Positions 18,860 through 28,394 of a stretch of DNA of 64,000 nt are shown piece after piece. The notes below the pieces were generated by a model that saw only the letters and a list, made by a program, of their open reading frames with translations, searched no databases and was not told the DNA's origin. Numbering within the stretch: the first letter of the stretch is position 1; the number at the start of each line of letters is the position of its first letter. The translations under genes and the position numbers were made by a program. The DNA is taken from assembly GCF_026000115.1 (NCBI RefSeq), contig NZ_AP026867.1, positions 651,501 to 715,500 on the forward strand, given 5' to 3'. The stretch comes from Aureispira anguillae (GTDB lineage: Bacteria; Bacteroidota; Bacteroidia; Chitinophagales; Saprospiraceae).

Positions 18860-18910
18860 GAAAATTTGAAGGGAAGCTATTGGATGTATAGGCTACGCCT
18901 TCAAATTTTC
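18860..18910. repeat. Hairpin related to the one at 16878
   Basis: Arms gaaaatttgaagg / ccttcaaattttc (13 bp perfect) around a partly paired core (agctat / atagg). The arms share aaatttgaag with the hairpin at 16878. It lies between the start of the multicopper oxidase gene and the end of peptidase T, 17 bp after the peptidase T stop on the minus strand, so it can serve as that gene's terminator. Confidence 0.6.
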
Positions 18911-18927
18911 AACCTACAGATGAAATT

Positions 18928-20160
18928 TTACCATTCTCTGCTTTCCATTAGTTTGGCAATTTCAACAATTGTTTCTGTTGCCGAAACAATAGACTCTAGT
19001 GCCACATATTCATAACGACTATGAAAGTTGAGTCCTCCAGCAAAAATATTAGGGCAAGGCAGTCCCATAAAAGACAATCTAGAGCCATCTGTTCCCCCAC
19101 GAATTGGACGAGTAATAGGCGTCATTCCTAAATTGCTAATGGCTTCACGAGCTAATTCTACAATGTGCATAACAGGGCGCACTTTCTCCGCCATATTATA
19201 ATACTGATCGGTCAAGGTTAGGCTAATACAGTCATTGTGCGTATGATTTAGTTGTTCTACTAAATTTTGAACCGTTGCTTTTTTTGCTTCAAATTTCTCT
19301 TTGTCGTGATCTCTGATGATGTAGCGCAATTCGGTTTTATCAACATCGCCCTTAACAGACAAAAGATGGTAAAAACCTTCGTAGCCTTCTGTTTTTTCAG
19401 GAACCTCTTCGGTTTTTAAGGTTTGAATGATATCAGCAGCAATGTACATTGAATTAATCATCTTATCTTTAGCAGAACCAGGATGTACAATTTTGCCTTG
19501 AATATCAATTGCTGCATAAGCCGCATTAAAGTTTTCATATTCAATCTCACCAGGCAATGAGCCATCCATCGTATAAGCCCACTCTGCACCAAATTTTTCA
19601 ACATCAAACAAATCCGCACCACGCCCTACTTCTTCGTCAGGAGTAAAGCAAATTCGGATTTTACCATGTTTGATTTCGGGATGGTTGATTAGATATTCCA
19701 TAGCAGAAACAATTTCCGTAACGCCTGCTTTGTCATCTGCTCCCAACAAGGTCATCCCATTGGTAGTAATCATTGTTTGCCCCTTAAACTGAACCATTTC
19801 AGGGAATTCTTCCGTTCTAAGAACAATATTTTCTTCTTCATTTAATACCAAATCGCCGCCTTCATAATTCTCCCATACAATAGGAGCACAGCCTGTAGCT
19901 GTAAAATCAGGAGAGGTGTCAATATGAGCAACAAAACCTACGGTAGGAATTTTTTTGTCCGTATTGGCAGGGAGTGTTGCCATGATGTAACAATGTTCGT
20001 CAATTTCAACCTCACTTAAACCAATTGCTTTTAATTCTTCAACAATTTGATTGGCCAAAATGAATTGTTTATCTGTACTAGGAATTTTATCAACTCCAAA
20101 TTCAGATTGTGTATCTACTTTTACATAGCGTAAAAATCGGTCTAAAATCTGTTCTTTCAT
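18928..20160 (-). CDS. pepT: Peptidase T (tripeptide aminopeptidase)
   Basis: 410 aa, the normal length for the M20B family. Metal-site motifs are present in order: AHIDTS with His79 and Asp81, LLGADDKAG, TPDEEVGRGAD with the catalytic Glu pair, the MDGSLPGEIEYENF stretch with a metal-binding Asp, and the C-terminal NFHSRYE histidine. It is a cytoplasmic di-zinc enzyme that removes the N-terminal residue from tripeptides. No signal peptide, as expected. It is transcribed divergently from the alpha/beta hydrolase gene at 20314, with a 150-bp shared upstream region. Confidence 0.96.
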   Translation of the reverse strand: MKEQILDRFLRYVKVDTQSEFGVDKIPSTDKQFILANQIVEELKAIGLSEVEIDEHCYIMATLPANTDKKIPTVGFVAHIDTSPDFTATGCAPIVWENYEGGDLVLNEEENIVLRTEEFPEMVQFKGQTMITTNGMTLLGADDKAGVTEIVSAMEYLINHPEIKHGKIRICFTPDEEVGRGADLFDVEKFGAEWAYTMDGSLPGEIEYENFNAAYAAIDIQGKIVHPGSAKDKMINSMYIAADIIQTLKTEEVPEKTEGYEGFYHLLSVKGDVDKTELRYIIRDHDKEKFEAKKATVQNLVEQLNHTHNDCISLTLTDQYYNMAEKVRPVMHIVELAREAISNLGMTPITRPIRGGTDGSRLSFMGLPCPNIFAGGLNFHSRYEYVALESIVSATETIVEIAKLMESREW

Positions 20161-20313
20161 TATTCTAGTTTAATTAGTAGTAAAGTTTGGACTCGTTTTA
20201 TTGGGGCAGTAAGTTACTTAAAGTCCAGAACTTTTTTTATATTATTAGAACCAAAGTTCAGCTAATTTTAAGGCTTCTTTTATAACTCAAAAAACGCTAT
20301 CCGCTCCATTCCT

Positions 20314-21234
20314 ATGAAAAATAAAGGCTTAAAAGTATTGGGTGTTTTACTGTTGTTGTTATTGCTTATCCTAGTTGTTGTTGTCGAATTTGTAGCACCT
20401 TATGCGATCGTAATGCCTCCTAGATTAGTACTTAAGGAACATCCAGAACGTTTTCCTAATGGGGTTTTTCCAACAGATTTTAACCTGAAAACAAAAGTAC
20501 TCGATTTGCAAACTTCAGATAAAAAATACTTATCCAATTACTTGGTTTTATCCAATTTAGATAGCTGTCGAGGAACCATCATTATGTTGCATGGGATAGG
20601 AGGATGTAAAGAGGACTATTTGGGCAGCGCTCAAAATATAGCAAGGTTAGGTTATAATTGCCTGATTTATGATGCACGGGCACATGGGCAGAGCGAAGGA
20701 GAATATTGCACCTTTGGTTTTCTTGAAAAAGAAGACGTTAAAACAGTAGTAACCGCTATCCTTAAGGATAATCCTACGACAAAAATTGGTTTGTGGGCAA
20801 GTTCTATGGGAGGGGCTGTTGCCTTACAGGCTTTGGCAATAGACCAAAGAATCGATTTTGGAATTGTAGAAAGCACCTTTACAAGCTTACCAGAGGTCGT
20901 TTACAATTATCAAAAACGTTATTGCCGTGGCATAGGGCTGCGTTGGGTCAGCAATCGAGTCCTTGCTAAAGCAGGTAGAATAGCAGGCTTTGATCCCTTT
21001 GAGGTTCGTCCAATTGATGCTTGTACTCAAATAGCACAACCTATTCTAATCAATCATGGAGATGCCGATCTCAACATTGATATTAAATATGGGAAGGCTC
21101 TTTTTGAAGCCTTAGCGACTGAGAACAAACAATTTTATACGGTAAAGGGAGGTGGGCATGATAACTTATATTCGATTGGTGGCATAGACTATACCCATAC
21201 TATATTTGATTTTATGGCGTTAAATTTTAAGTGA
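20314..21234 (+). CDS. Membrane-anchored alpha/beta hydrolase
   Basis: 306 aa. One N-terminal hydrophobic helix (about 8-27) that looks like an uncleaved anchor, then an alpha/beta-hydrolase domain. The oxyanion-hole segment is MLHGIGGCKEDY, the nucleophile elbow is ASSMGG with Ser164 (the first Gly of GxSxG is Ala), the acid is in NHGDADLN (about 250), and the base is in GGGHDNLY (about 289). It belongs to the BAAT/YqkD-like hydrolases of unknown substrate; a lipid or ester substrate at the membrane is possible. Independent transcription unit; no informative neighbour. Confidence 0.85.
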   Translation: MKNKGLKVLGVLLLLLLLILVVVVEFVAPYAIVMPPRLVLKEHPERFPNGVFPTDFNLKTKVLDLQTSDKKYLSNYLVLSNLDSCRGTIIMLHGIGGCKEDYLGSAQNIARLGYNCLIYDARAHGQSEGEYCTFGFLEKEDVKTVVTAILKDNPTTKIGLWASSMGGAVALQALAIDQRIDFGIVESTFTSLPEVVYNYQKRYCRGIGLRWVSNRVLAKAGRIAGFDPFEVRPIDACTQIAQPILINHGDADLNIDIKYGKALFEALATENKQFYTVKGGGHDNLYSIGGIDYTHTIFDFMALNFK

Positions 21235-21311
21235 GTATCTGTAACTTATTGGTTAGTTTGTACTTATTGTAAAGAATCGACCTATCGTTCTACCAAAGAA
21301 AACAAAAACGT

Positions 21312-22802
21312 ATGAAATATATCGCACCTGTTATTTTATTCTGTATACTGAATTTCACCAGTAGCTATGGGCAAGGGCATACCCCTGGTTTGAGCCCAGA
21401 AGACACCCTCTCTTTTATAAAAATGGAACTCACTAACCCCGATGGCACTCCCTACGCCAATTCATTGGTGGTCTTAAAAGGAGAAAAAGGGCATTGGGTA
21501 AAGGTGATGACAGGAAAAGATGGGCGTGTTAAAGCCAAGGTTCCTTTTGATGAAATTTATACGGTACATTGCGGGGAGCATACTTGTATGAGAAAAATTA
21601 AAGTCAATGCATTTCCTTATGTTACTTATAATTACAAGGCCTATACACAGCGATTTATTTATTTTACATTTACTTATCAAAATATAAATGGAGAGCGCCT
21701 GAAAGGGGAAGAGGTAGTACTGCATTCTTCAACTGGAAAAACATATATGGACAGTACCAATCAAGAGGGGCAAGTTTCGTTTTATCTACCATTTGACCCT
21801 TCATTTCGAATTGCTGTCAAGTACCATGATAATGTAAAAACAATAACACCTAGAGATGTCGGCAAAGAATATAAGCTTATGACAACCGTTTTTACTTGGA
21901 TGGGAGCAAGAGAAAAAGAACGACGGGCACACATTGCCGATTCGCTAGCTAGATTGGCGCATCTAAGTGCTACTGAGTTATTAGATTCTTTGGTGGCTTC
22001 TGGAAAAGGAGGGGAGATTGCAGAAAAGGACATTTATATTCCTATTAATTACGATAGTACCGAGTGGGTAATAAAGATGTTGGGAGAAAAAGCTAAACAG
22101 TATCATTCCAAGTTAAAGGAAAATCCTGCTTTTTTTGAGCAAAAAAATAAAACAGTCTTGGCGCCCTTGTATCGTTTGAGAAAAAAAATGGCACAAAAAA
22201 TCATTGTTACTGATATAACAGGATCTATGTATGGTTATACCGAAGAAGTCGTGTTGTGGCATGCGCTCAATTTTATGGAAAACTCACCTAAGAAATATTT
22301 GTTCTTCAACGATGGTGATCATAAAGCAACCGCTCAAAAAACAATTGGATCAACGGGAGGACTATATTTTTGCCAAGGACAAATTAAGGATTTTAAAACC
22401 ATTCTTAATAGCATGCGCAAAGGGATGCGTAATGGAGGAGGAGGAGATGGCCCCGAAAATGATATTGAGGCTTTATTGGCGGCAAAGCAGCATTGTAATG
22501 AAGGGCATGAAATTTTTTTAATAGCAGATAATTACAGCCCGATAAGAGATTTAGAATTGATGGAGCAACTCAATGTACCCATTCGAATTATTTTATGTGG
22601 CGTAGAGTATAAAAGCTGCTTTAGAGATCATCAAATTAATGAAGAATACCTAAATTTAGCGCATGCAACGGGAGGTTCTATTCATTTAATTAAAGAAGAT
22701 ATTTATCATATTGCTCAAATCAAAGAAGGTGAAACGATTACCATCAATAAAAATGATTACCATTTTGTTAATGGTCGCTTTCTTTTGCAAAAGAAAATGT
22801 GA
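21312..22802 (+). CDS. Exported protein with von Willebrand A-like domain
   Basis: 496 aa, signal peptide ending near SYGQ (residue 21). Residues ~35-200 form two Ig-like/carboxypeptidase-regulatory-like modules (MELTNPDGTPYANSLVVLKG and the related NINGERLKGEEVVLHSSTG segment). After a helical linker, residues ~297-480 have a vWA-like fold. The segment TDITGSMYGY, with Asp301, Thr303 and Ser305, corresponds to the MIDAS DxSxS motif with Thr replacing the first Ser. The Gly-rich GGGGDGPENDIEALL supplies the other conserved metal-site Asp region. Such proteins bind partners through a divalent cation. Partner unknown; no transmembrane anchor or T9SS tail is visible. Confidence 0.75.
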   Translation: MKYIAPVILFCILNFTSSYGQGHTPGLSPEDTLSFIKMELTNPDGTPYANSLVVLKGEKGHWVKVMTGKDGRVKAKVPFDEIYTVHCGEHTCMRKIKVNAFPYVTYNYKAYTQRFIYFTFTYQNINGERLKGEEVVLHSSTGKTYMDSTNQEGQVSFYLPFDPSFRIAVKYHDNVKTITPRDVGKEYKLMTTVFTWMGAREKERRAHIADSLARLAHLSATELLDSLVASGKGGEIAEKDIYIPINYDSTEWVIKMLGEKAKQYHSKLKENPAFFEQKNKTVLAPLYRLRKKMAQKIIVTDITGSMYGYTEEVVLWHALNFMENSPKKYLFFNDGDHKATAQKTIGSTGGLYFCQGQIKDFKTILNSMRKGMRNGGGGDGPENDIEALLAAKQHCNEGHEIFLIADNYSPIRDLELMEQLNVPIRIILCGVEYKSCFRDHQINEEYLNLAHATGGSIHLIKEDIYHIAQIKEGETITINKNDYHFVNGRFLLQKKM

Positions 22803-23054
22803 AAAAAATAGTTAAAAGAACTTTATATTTTTAAGGTGTTATTTTTGTTTGATAAAAGTTTTTTTAGTTTATAGGGTTGTATTTATTTTGATTTTGTGTT
22901 GGTTGTGGATATTTATTTTTTGTAAGTGTATTTTTTTTGAATAAAAAAGTCTTTTTATTGCCCTAAGGCTTTATCTATTATTGTAGTGTTAAAACGGGTA
23001 ACCGCACCTCAATTTTAATAATTACGTTTAATTCAAAAAAATCATAACCAACTT

Positions 23055-26000
23055 ATGAAAGTCTTTAATTATTTAACATTAGCCATGATATTCCTATTTG
23101 GCGTAAATGCTAGCTTACAGGCACAGTGTACGGCTTCGTTTACTCATACCAATACAGGGAATACCTACAATTTTACCTCATCGGTGAGTGGGGGTCTTTT
23201 TAATCCTGTTTACATTTGGACCATTGATGACTATAGCAACTATACCAATCATACGCTTTATGGAGCCAATCCATCGTTCACCTTTGGAGGAACGCCAGCA
23301 ATCGGTTATCATTATGTCTGTTTGACGGTTTTGGATTCTATAACAGGATGCCAAACAACTTATTGTGACTCTATCTATGTAAACAATGGAGGAAACCCAT
23401 GTGCAGGATTTAGCGGCAGCTTTACCTATACGAATAGTGGTAGTACTTTTAATTTTACATCAGCAGTAACGGGGGGAGCAGCAATTTTTTATAATTGGAA
23501 CTTTCATGGGTTAGGAACCTCTAATGCCCCTAATCCATCTTTTACTTATCCTGGACAAGGGTGGTATGCTGTTGACATGACAGTGATCGATACGATTTCA
23601 GGATGTCAGCATACACAGCATGATTCTGTTTATGTTTCGGGAGGAAACTCTAATCCATGCGCAGGACACTCCGTTAGTTATACATCAAGTGTATCTGGAA
23701 ATAATGTGACGCTTACAGGGCAATCAACGGGTTATCACCCAATAACCTCTACAATGTATTATGTAGACGGAAATACGAATGCTTACTTGGGAAGTGGGGC
23801 TAATCTTACCTTGACGTTGCCAAATGGAACACATTATATTTGCTTTTATGCAGCAGGGACTGTTTTTGATTCTTTAACCAATACTTATGATTCATGTGGT
23901 AGTGTATATTGTGATACTATTGTTGTGAATGGTAATAATAATCCATGTGCGAATACATTTGTATCGTTTGGAGATTCTACAGGAGCGGGTAACAATACAC
24001 ATTTCTATTCTTTTGTTGGTGGTTTTCAAGCTGGCGCTTACTACTTGTGGGATTTTGGAAATGGTACTTATAGCAGTGCGATGAACCCAACGGTACAGTT
24101 GTCAAATGGCTGGCACTATGTATGTTTGACGGTAGATGATTCTAGTTGTGTAGAAACTTATTGTGATTCTATCTATGTACAAAATAGTGGAAATCCATGT
24201 AACACATCAGTATGGTTTGTTGATTCTATAGGAGCAGGTAACAATACACATTTTTATTCTTTTGTTAGTGGTTTCCAAGCTAGTACTTACTTCTCATGGG
24301 ATTTTGGAAATGGTACGTATAGCAATGCGATGAACCCAACGGTACAATTGTCAAATGGCTGGCACTATGTATGTTTGACAGTAGGCGATTCTAATTGTGT
24401 AGAAACCTATTGTGATTCTATCTATGTACAAAATAATGGAAATCCATGTGCAGGATTTGCTGGTACCTTTAACTATACAACAAGCGGAACGACTGTTAAT
24501 TTTACAAGTACAATAACAGGAGGTACTCCTTCTTATGGGTACTACTGGAACTTTGGAGATGGTAACTTCGGATTTGGAGCGAATCCGTCTCATACTTATG
24601 CTGTTGGTACTTCTTATGGAGTAACGTTGACGATTTCTGATACTACTGGATGTTCTTATACTTATTACGACACCGTTACAGTAGGAAATGGAGGAAATCC
24701 ATGTGCCAATACATTTGTATCATTTGGAGATTCTACAGGAGCAGGTAACAATGTACATTTCTATTCTTTTGTTGGAGGCTTCCAAGCTGGTGCTTACTAC
24801 ACATGGGATTTTGGAAATGGTACTTATAGCAATGCAATGAACCCAACGGTGCAATTGTCAAATGGCTGGCACTATGTATGCTTGACGGTAGATGATTCTA
24901 GTTGTGTAGAAACCTATTGTGATTCTATCTATGTACAAAACAATGGTGGTGGTTGTACTCAAAATGAAGTAACTTTGACCATCAATTTGGACAATTACGC
25001 AGGTGAAACTTCTTGGGAAGTGACCGATGCAAGTGGTGCTGTAGTTGGAAGTTTTTCTTATCCTCCATTTATGAGCGCTAGCACAATGACACATACACTT
25101 TGTTTGCCAAATGGTTGTTATAACTTTACAATCTATGATAGCTATGGAGACGGAATTTGTTGCCAATATGGTCAAGGTGACTATGCTTTGGTAGACAATT
25201 CAACTGGAGCTACTTTGGCTGCTGGTGGAGCCTTTGCTTACGCTGAAACTACTAACTTCTGTGTGGGTGGAGCATCTAACCCATGTGGAGCCTTTGCTAA
25301 TAGCTACTTTACTTATACTGTAGATTCAACAGGAACGGTTTCGTTTGCTCCTCAAATTGTAGGAAACCAATATCCACTAAACTTCAACTGGGATTTTGGT
25401 AACGGAAACACTTCTACTGCTTCTCACCCAACCTTTACATTTGCTACCAATGGTTACCATGTGGTATGTTTGACAGCTGACTCTGCTGGTTGTACGTTTA
25501 CTTACTGTGATACGATTATGATTACTACTAATAACAATGGAAATCCAGCAGGACCATGTGTTAATCTAACAGCAGATATTAACATCAACCAAGATTCAAC
25601 AAACCCATTCTTATTGTGGATGCAACCTGTTGTTAGTGGTGCGGCAGCTAATGCTCAATTTACATTTGTATGGGATTTTGGTGACAATACAGGAGGATTC
25701 TCTGGCTCACCAACACATATTTACAACAGCTATGGTTCTTATGTAGTTTGCTTAATGGCAGTAGATAATGTTAATGGTTGTGTAGTTACATTCTGTGATA
25801 CAATTACAATTGACTCAAGCGGAAACTTTAGCCGTAACTTTACAAAGCCTGGATTTACAGTAAATACTTTGCCTCCAGTAATTAATTTCTATACAGCTGT
25901 AGAGCAAGTAGAACAAACAGATGTTGCCATCAACTTGTTCCCTAATCCAGCTCGTGAAACAGTGAACTTAGCAATTAATACAACTGAAGCAATCAATGGT

Positions 26001-26171
26001 ACAGTTGCTATCTTAGACGTTACTGGTAAAATTGCTTACCACCAAGTATTGGATTTAGACGCAGGCGAGCAACAAGTAACACTTCCTGTTAGTGAATTGC
26101 CAGCTGGTATTTACTTAGTAAAATTAACTAGCGAAACAACACAAAAAACGATGAAATTCATCAAAGAATAA
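23055..26171 (+). CDS. Secreted PKD-repeat protein with T9SS type A sorting domain
   Basis: 1038 aa, signal peptide ending at LQAQ (residue 23). Nine or so PKD-like modules of about 80-90 residues follow. Each has a YxWDFGNG/WNFGDG core and ends in a cysteine pair in VCLT-x-DS-x-C-x-x-x-YCDSIYV. Modules are joined by short NNGGNPC linkers. Around residues 635-740 a different module intervenes (VTLTINLDNYAGETSWEV ... YDSYGDGICC), related to those inside the SprB-repeat protein at 45785. The last ~75 residues (NLFPNPARETVNL to MKFIKE) are a T9SS type A signal. Probably a surface or matrix protein with a structural or adhesive role; no catalytic domain is seen. Three modules are nearly identical at DNA level. 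Confidence 0.9.
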   Translation: MKVFNYLTLAMIFLFGVNASLQAQCTASFTHTNTGNTYNFTSSVSGGLFNPVYIWTIDDYSNYTNHTLYGANPSFTFGGTPAIGYHYVCLTVLDSITGCQTTYCDSIYVNNGGNPCAGFSGSFTYTNSGSTFNFTSAVTGGAAIFYNWNFHGLGTSNAPNPSFTYPGQGWYAVDMTVIDTISGCQHTQHDSVYVSGGNSNPCAGHSVSYTSSVSGNNVTLTGQSTGYHPITSTMYYVDGNTNAYLGSGANLTLTLPNGTHYICFYAAGTVFDSLTNTYDSCGSVYCDTIVVNGNNNPCANTFVSFGDSTGAGNNTHFYSFVGGFQAGAYYLWDFGNGTYSSAMNPTVQLSNGWHYVCLTVDDSSCVETYCDSIYVQNSGNPCNTSVWFVDSIGAGNNTHFYSFVSGFQASTYFSWDFGNGTYSNAMNPTVQLSNGWHYVCLTVGDSNCVETYCDSIYVQNNGNPCAGFAGTFNYTTSGTTVNFTSTITGGTPSYGYYWNFGDGNFGFGANPSHTYAVGTSYGVTLTISDTTGCSYTYYDTVTVGNGGNPCANTFVSFGDSTGAGNNVHFYSFVGGFQAGAYYTWDFGNGTYSNAMNPTVQLSNGWHYVCLTVDDSSCVETYCDSIYVQNNGGGCTQNEVTLTINLDNYAGETSWEVTDASGAVVGSFSYPPFMSASTMTHTLCLPNGCYNFTIYDSYGDGICCQYGQGDYALVDNSTGATLAAGGAFAYAETTNFCVGGASNPCGAFANSYFTYTVDSTGTVSFAPQIVGNQYPLNFNWDFGNGNTSTASHPTFTFATNGYHVVCLTADSAGCTFTYCDTIMITTNNNGNPAGPCVNLTADININQDSTNPFLLWMQPVVSGAAANAQFTFVWDFGDNTGGFSGSPTHIYNSYGSYVVCLMAVDNVNGCVVTFCDTITIDSSGNFSRNFTKPGFTVNTLPPVINFYTAVEQVEQTDVAINLFPNPARETVNLAINTTEAINGTVAILDVTGKIAYHQVLDLDAGEQQVTLPVSELPAGIYLVKLTSETTQKTMKFIKE
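23940..24942 (+). repeat. Near-identical PKD module DNA repeats
   Basis: Three copies of a ~245-bp module start near 23940, 24191 and 24696. They share long identical stretches (for example coding for NPTVQLSNGWHYVCLTV and SCVETYCDSIYVQN). The second and third are separated by a diverged module. The high DNA identity suggests recent duplication or gene conversion. Confidence 0.8.
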
Positions 26172-26190
26172 TAAGAAGAAATTATTTAGC

Positions 26191-26220
26191 AATACTCCGT
26201 TGATTTTTTAACGGAGTATT
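26191..26220 (+). terminator. Hairpin after the PKD-repeat gene
   Basis: Arms aatactccgtt / aacggagtatt (11 bp perfect), loop gatttttt. It lies 20 bp after the stop. No T tract follows, so termination is plausible but not certain. The sequence aatactccgtt recurs at about 54554. Confidence 0.65.
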
Positions 26221-26232
26221 AATTTAAAATAA

Positions 26233-26410
26233 CCTATTTATAAGTAATGGGGCAAAATTATTTATAGAATTTGCAGTAAAAGATTTTTGATATTAACAAG
26301 GCGAAAAACACAGTCATAGCCTTAGCTATGGCGAGTATTTTCAACACAGTTAAGATTAAAAAGATTGCTCGAATAAACTATCAATAATTTAGATTCATTA
26401 CTTAAATAGG
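26233..26410. repeat. 178-bp imperfect palindromic element (MITE-like)
   Basis: Outer arms cctatttataagtaatg and cattacttaaatagg, and a perfectly paired centre catagc-ctta-gctatg at 26315-26330. The sequence between shows continued complementarity through most of its length (aaattatttatag / ctatcaataattt; aacaaggcgaaaaacacag / cagtt ... ttttcaacac). The two ends lie 88-90 bp from the centre. No coding capacity. It fills most of the gap between the PKD gene and the terminator at 26426. Such elements are typically non-autonomous transposons or structured RNA repeats. Confidence 0.7.
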
Positions 26411-26425
26411 ATATAGGGTGTGAAT

Positions 26426-26465
26426 AAAGCCAGAGTTTGAGGAAGCTCTGGCTTTTCTTTTTTTT
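26426..26465 (+). terminator. Strong intrinsic terminator
   Basis: Stem aaagccagag / ctctggcttt (10 bp), 10-nt loop, followed by a long T tract (ttttcttttttttt). It lies downstream of the palindromic element and upstream of the DUF4476 gene. The remaining ~220 bp up to the promoter show nothing else that I recognise. Confidence 0.85.
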
Positions 26466-26684
26466 ATAAAAAAGCAAAAAACTATCTCACGAGTGTAACG
26501 AACCGACCTCAGGGAACTCATAAGCGCTAGCGCACTAGCTAATTAACGCAGTATTATCAATAGAAAAAACAATTAAATAATCATTTTATGAGTTGTTGGT
26601 AATGGGCTTGTTTTTAGGTGCTTAGGTTTTGTATTGTCTTGCTTGTTTAGTATTGATGCATGATATGGGCTTCTAATGGTACAC

Positions 26685-26716
26685 TTTTGGCATTGTGAAG
26701 ACTATTAATTACTTTG
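26685..26716 (+). promoter_or_regulatory. Bacteroidota-type promoter of the DUF4476 gene
   Basis: ttttg at 26685-26689, a 19-bp spacer, then ttactttg at 26709-26716. The match to the TTTG / TAnnTTTG consensus has one mismatch in the -7 box. The expected transcription start is near 26722. This favours the ATG at 26734 over the upstream ATG at 26695, which would lie inside the promoter. Confidence 0.45.
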
Positions 26717-26733
26717 AGCAAAAAATAACAACT

Positions 26734-28335
26734 ATGAAAACTATATACACACTAGTCACACTATTTAGCGTTCTTGTTTTGGGGCAAGCACAGCATTATC
26801 ACCCACATCCTATCCCAATGTCAGAAGCAGAATTTGGACAAGCACTTAGACACATACAACAAGAGTCTTTTGACGATGGCAAAATGAGAATTGCGAAAGG
26901 AGTAATTAATGGGAACTATGTTTTGGCAGGTCAAGTAAAAACGATGATAAAGGAATTTTCATTCAAGGACAGTCAAGAAAAATTGGCCATGTATGCGTAC
27001 CCAAAAACTTACGACCAAAAGAACTATTATATGATTTATGATGTTTTTACGTTTTCATCAAGTAAGGATAAAGTAAGTCAATGGGTCAGCACACAACCTA
27101 TTATTGATTATCAAAGTGACCCTTATTATGGTCCCATCCCAATGACAGATGCAGAATTTTCGCAAGCGCTCCAATATGTACGAAACGAATCGTTTGACAA
27201 TGGCAAAATGAGGGTTGCAAAGCAGTTGATTGATGGCAATTACATTTATACCCGTCAGGTAAAAGTATTGATTAAAGAATTTAGTTTCAAAGGAGGGCAA
27301 GAAGACATTGCTCGTTATGCATACCCAAAAACTTACGATCAAAAAAACTATTATATGGTTTTTGATGCTTTTACTTTTTCTTCGAGCAAACGTGAATTGG
27401 ATGAATGGTTAGAAGGACAGCCTATTCATGATTATAATCGCCCATCTCATTTAAATCATGGAGGGATTAATCACAATTCTAATTTGGGACAGGGAGGAAA
27501 TGGAAATGGATGGAATAATTCCCCCAATAACGGACGCCCCAACGGAACTCCTAATAACAATAATTGGAACACCAATAATCCCAATAATGGTCGTCCTAAT
27601 GGAATGCCCAACACCAATAATAGTAACAACAACAATAATAACACTTGGAACAATAATCGTCCAAACCATAATGGAACAGTAGGTATTAACCCAATTAATA
27701 ACGGAAATACAACCAATGATAAAGTGGTGCTTTCTGATGCTGAGTTTGCTAATGTAAAGGCGCAAATTGCTGCTTTGGCAACAGATCGAGAGAAACTTGT
27801 TCGTGCCAAACAAATCAGCGATCAAACCTATTGGTCGGCACATCATGTAAAAGAGTTGATGCGGCTATTTATTTTTGAAGACATTCGATTGGATTTTGCG
27901 AAGTACGCCTATGCCAAAACAGTCGATCAACGAAACTATTATTTGGTAAAAGAAACGTTGACAGATTCCAATAAAAAGCGTGAATTGAATGAATACATTC
28001 AAAGGATGGGAGGGAGTCAAAATAATCCTACCAGTGGCAATCCTATACAGGCTATGTCTATACGAGATTTTGCAACCGCAAAAAGCAAGATTGAGGCTTT
28101 TTCTTCTGATAAGGATCGATTTGAAGAAGCAAAGGTGGTTATTTCAGCTAATTTTCTAACAACAGAACAAATTAAGGAAATTATGGGCTTGTTTATTTTT
28201 GAAGATGTTCGATTGGATTTTGCTAAACAGGCCTACCAAAAAACATTTGACCCACAAAATTACGCAAGTATCAAAGCTGCCTTAGTGAATCGATCAAGCC
28301 AACAAGAATTACAGCGTTATCTAGATCAATATTAA
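26734..28335 (+). CDS. Exported protein with four DUF4476 domains
   Basis: Start chosen at 26734 because it gives a clean signal peptide (MKTIYTLVTLFSVLVLGQAQ) and lies behind a promoter-like element. The frame is open from 26695. Four DUF4476 modules of ~90 residues follow, each built around an AK/KMxxAK helix, an IKEFSF- or LFIFED-type hydrophobic turn and YAYxKTxDxxNY. The modules group as 1+2 and 3+4, which are more alike within each pair. A ~75-residue Asn/Gly/Pro-rich linker (about 245-325) separates the pairs. Family function is unknown; it is common in Bacteroidota envelopes. Single-gene unit. Confidence 0.88.
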   Translation: MKTIYTLVTLFSVLVLGQAQHYHPHPIPMSEAEFGQALRHIQQESFDDGKMRIAKGVINGNYVLAGQVKTMIKEFSFKDSQEKLAMYAYPKTYDQKNYYMIYDVFTFSSSKDKVSQWVSTQPIIDYQSDPYYGPIPMTDAEFSQALQYVRNESFDNGKMRVAKQLIDGNYIYTRQVKVLIKEFSFKGGQEDIARYAYPKTYDQKNYYMVFDAFTFSSSKRELDEWLEGQPIHDYNRPSHLNHGGINHNSNLGQGGNGNGWNNSPNNGRPNGTPNNNNWNTNNPNNGRPNGMPNTNNSNNNNNNTWNNNRPNHNGTVGINPINNGNTTNDKVVLSDAEFANVKAQIAALATDREKLVRAKQISDQTYWSAHHVKELMRLFIFEDIRLDFAKYAYAKTVDQRNYYLVKETLTDSNKKRELNEYIQRMGGSQNNPTSGNPIQAMSIRDFATAKSKIEAFSSDKDRFEEAKVVISANFLTTEQIKEIMGLFIFEDVRLDFAKQAYQKTFDPQNYASIKAALVNRSSQQELQRYLDQY

Positions 28336-28394
28336 TAGAAGAGCGCCCATTCTTTAGTTTAGAAAGGCATTGCTAGAGTGTAAATTTTATTCGA

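Noticed and set aside
23400-24950. Tandem repeats that could be mistaken for a CRISPR array
   Set aside because: Repeats are in frame, have ~245-bp periods and encode PKD modules; no spacer/repeat structure of 20-50 bp and no cas genes.
26695-26733. Upstream start for the DUF4476 protein at 26695
   Set aside because: It would put 13 polar residues before the signal peptide and lies within the promoter-like element; the ATG at 26734 fits better.
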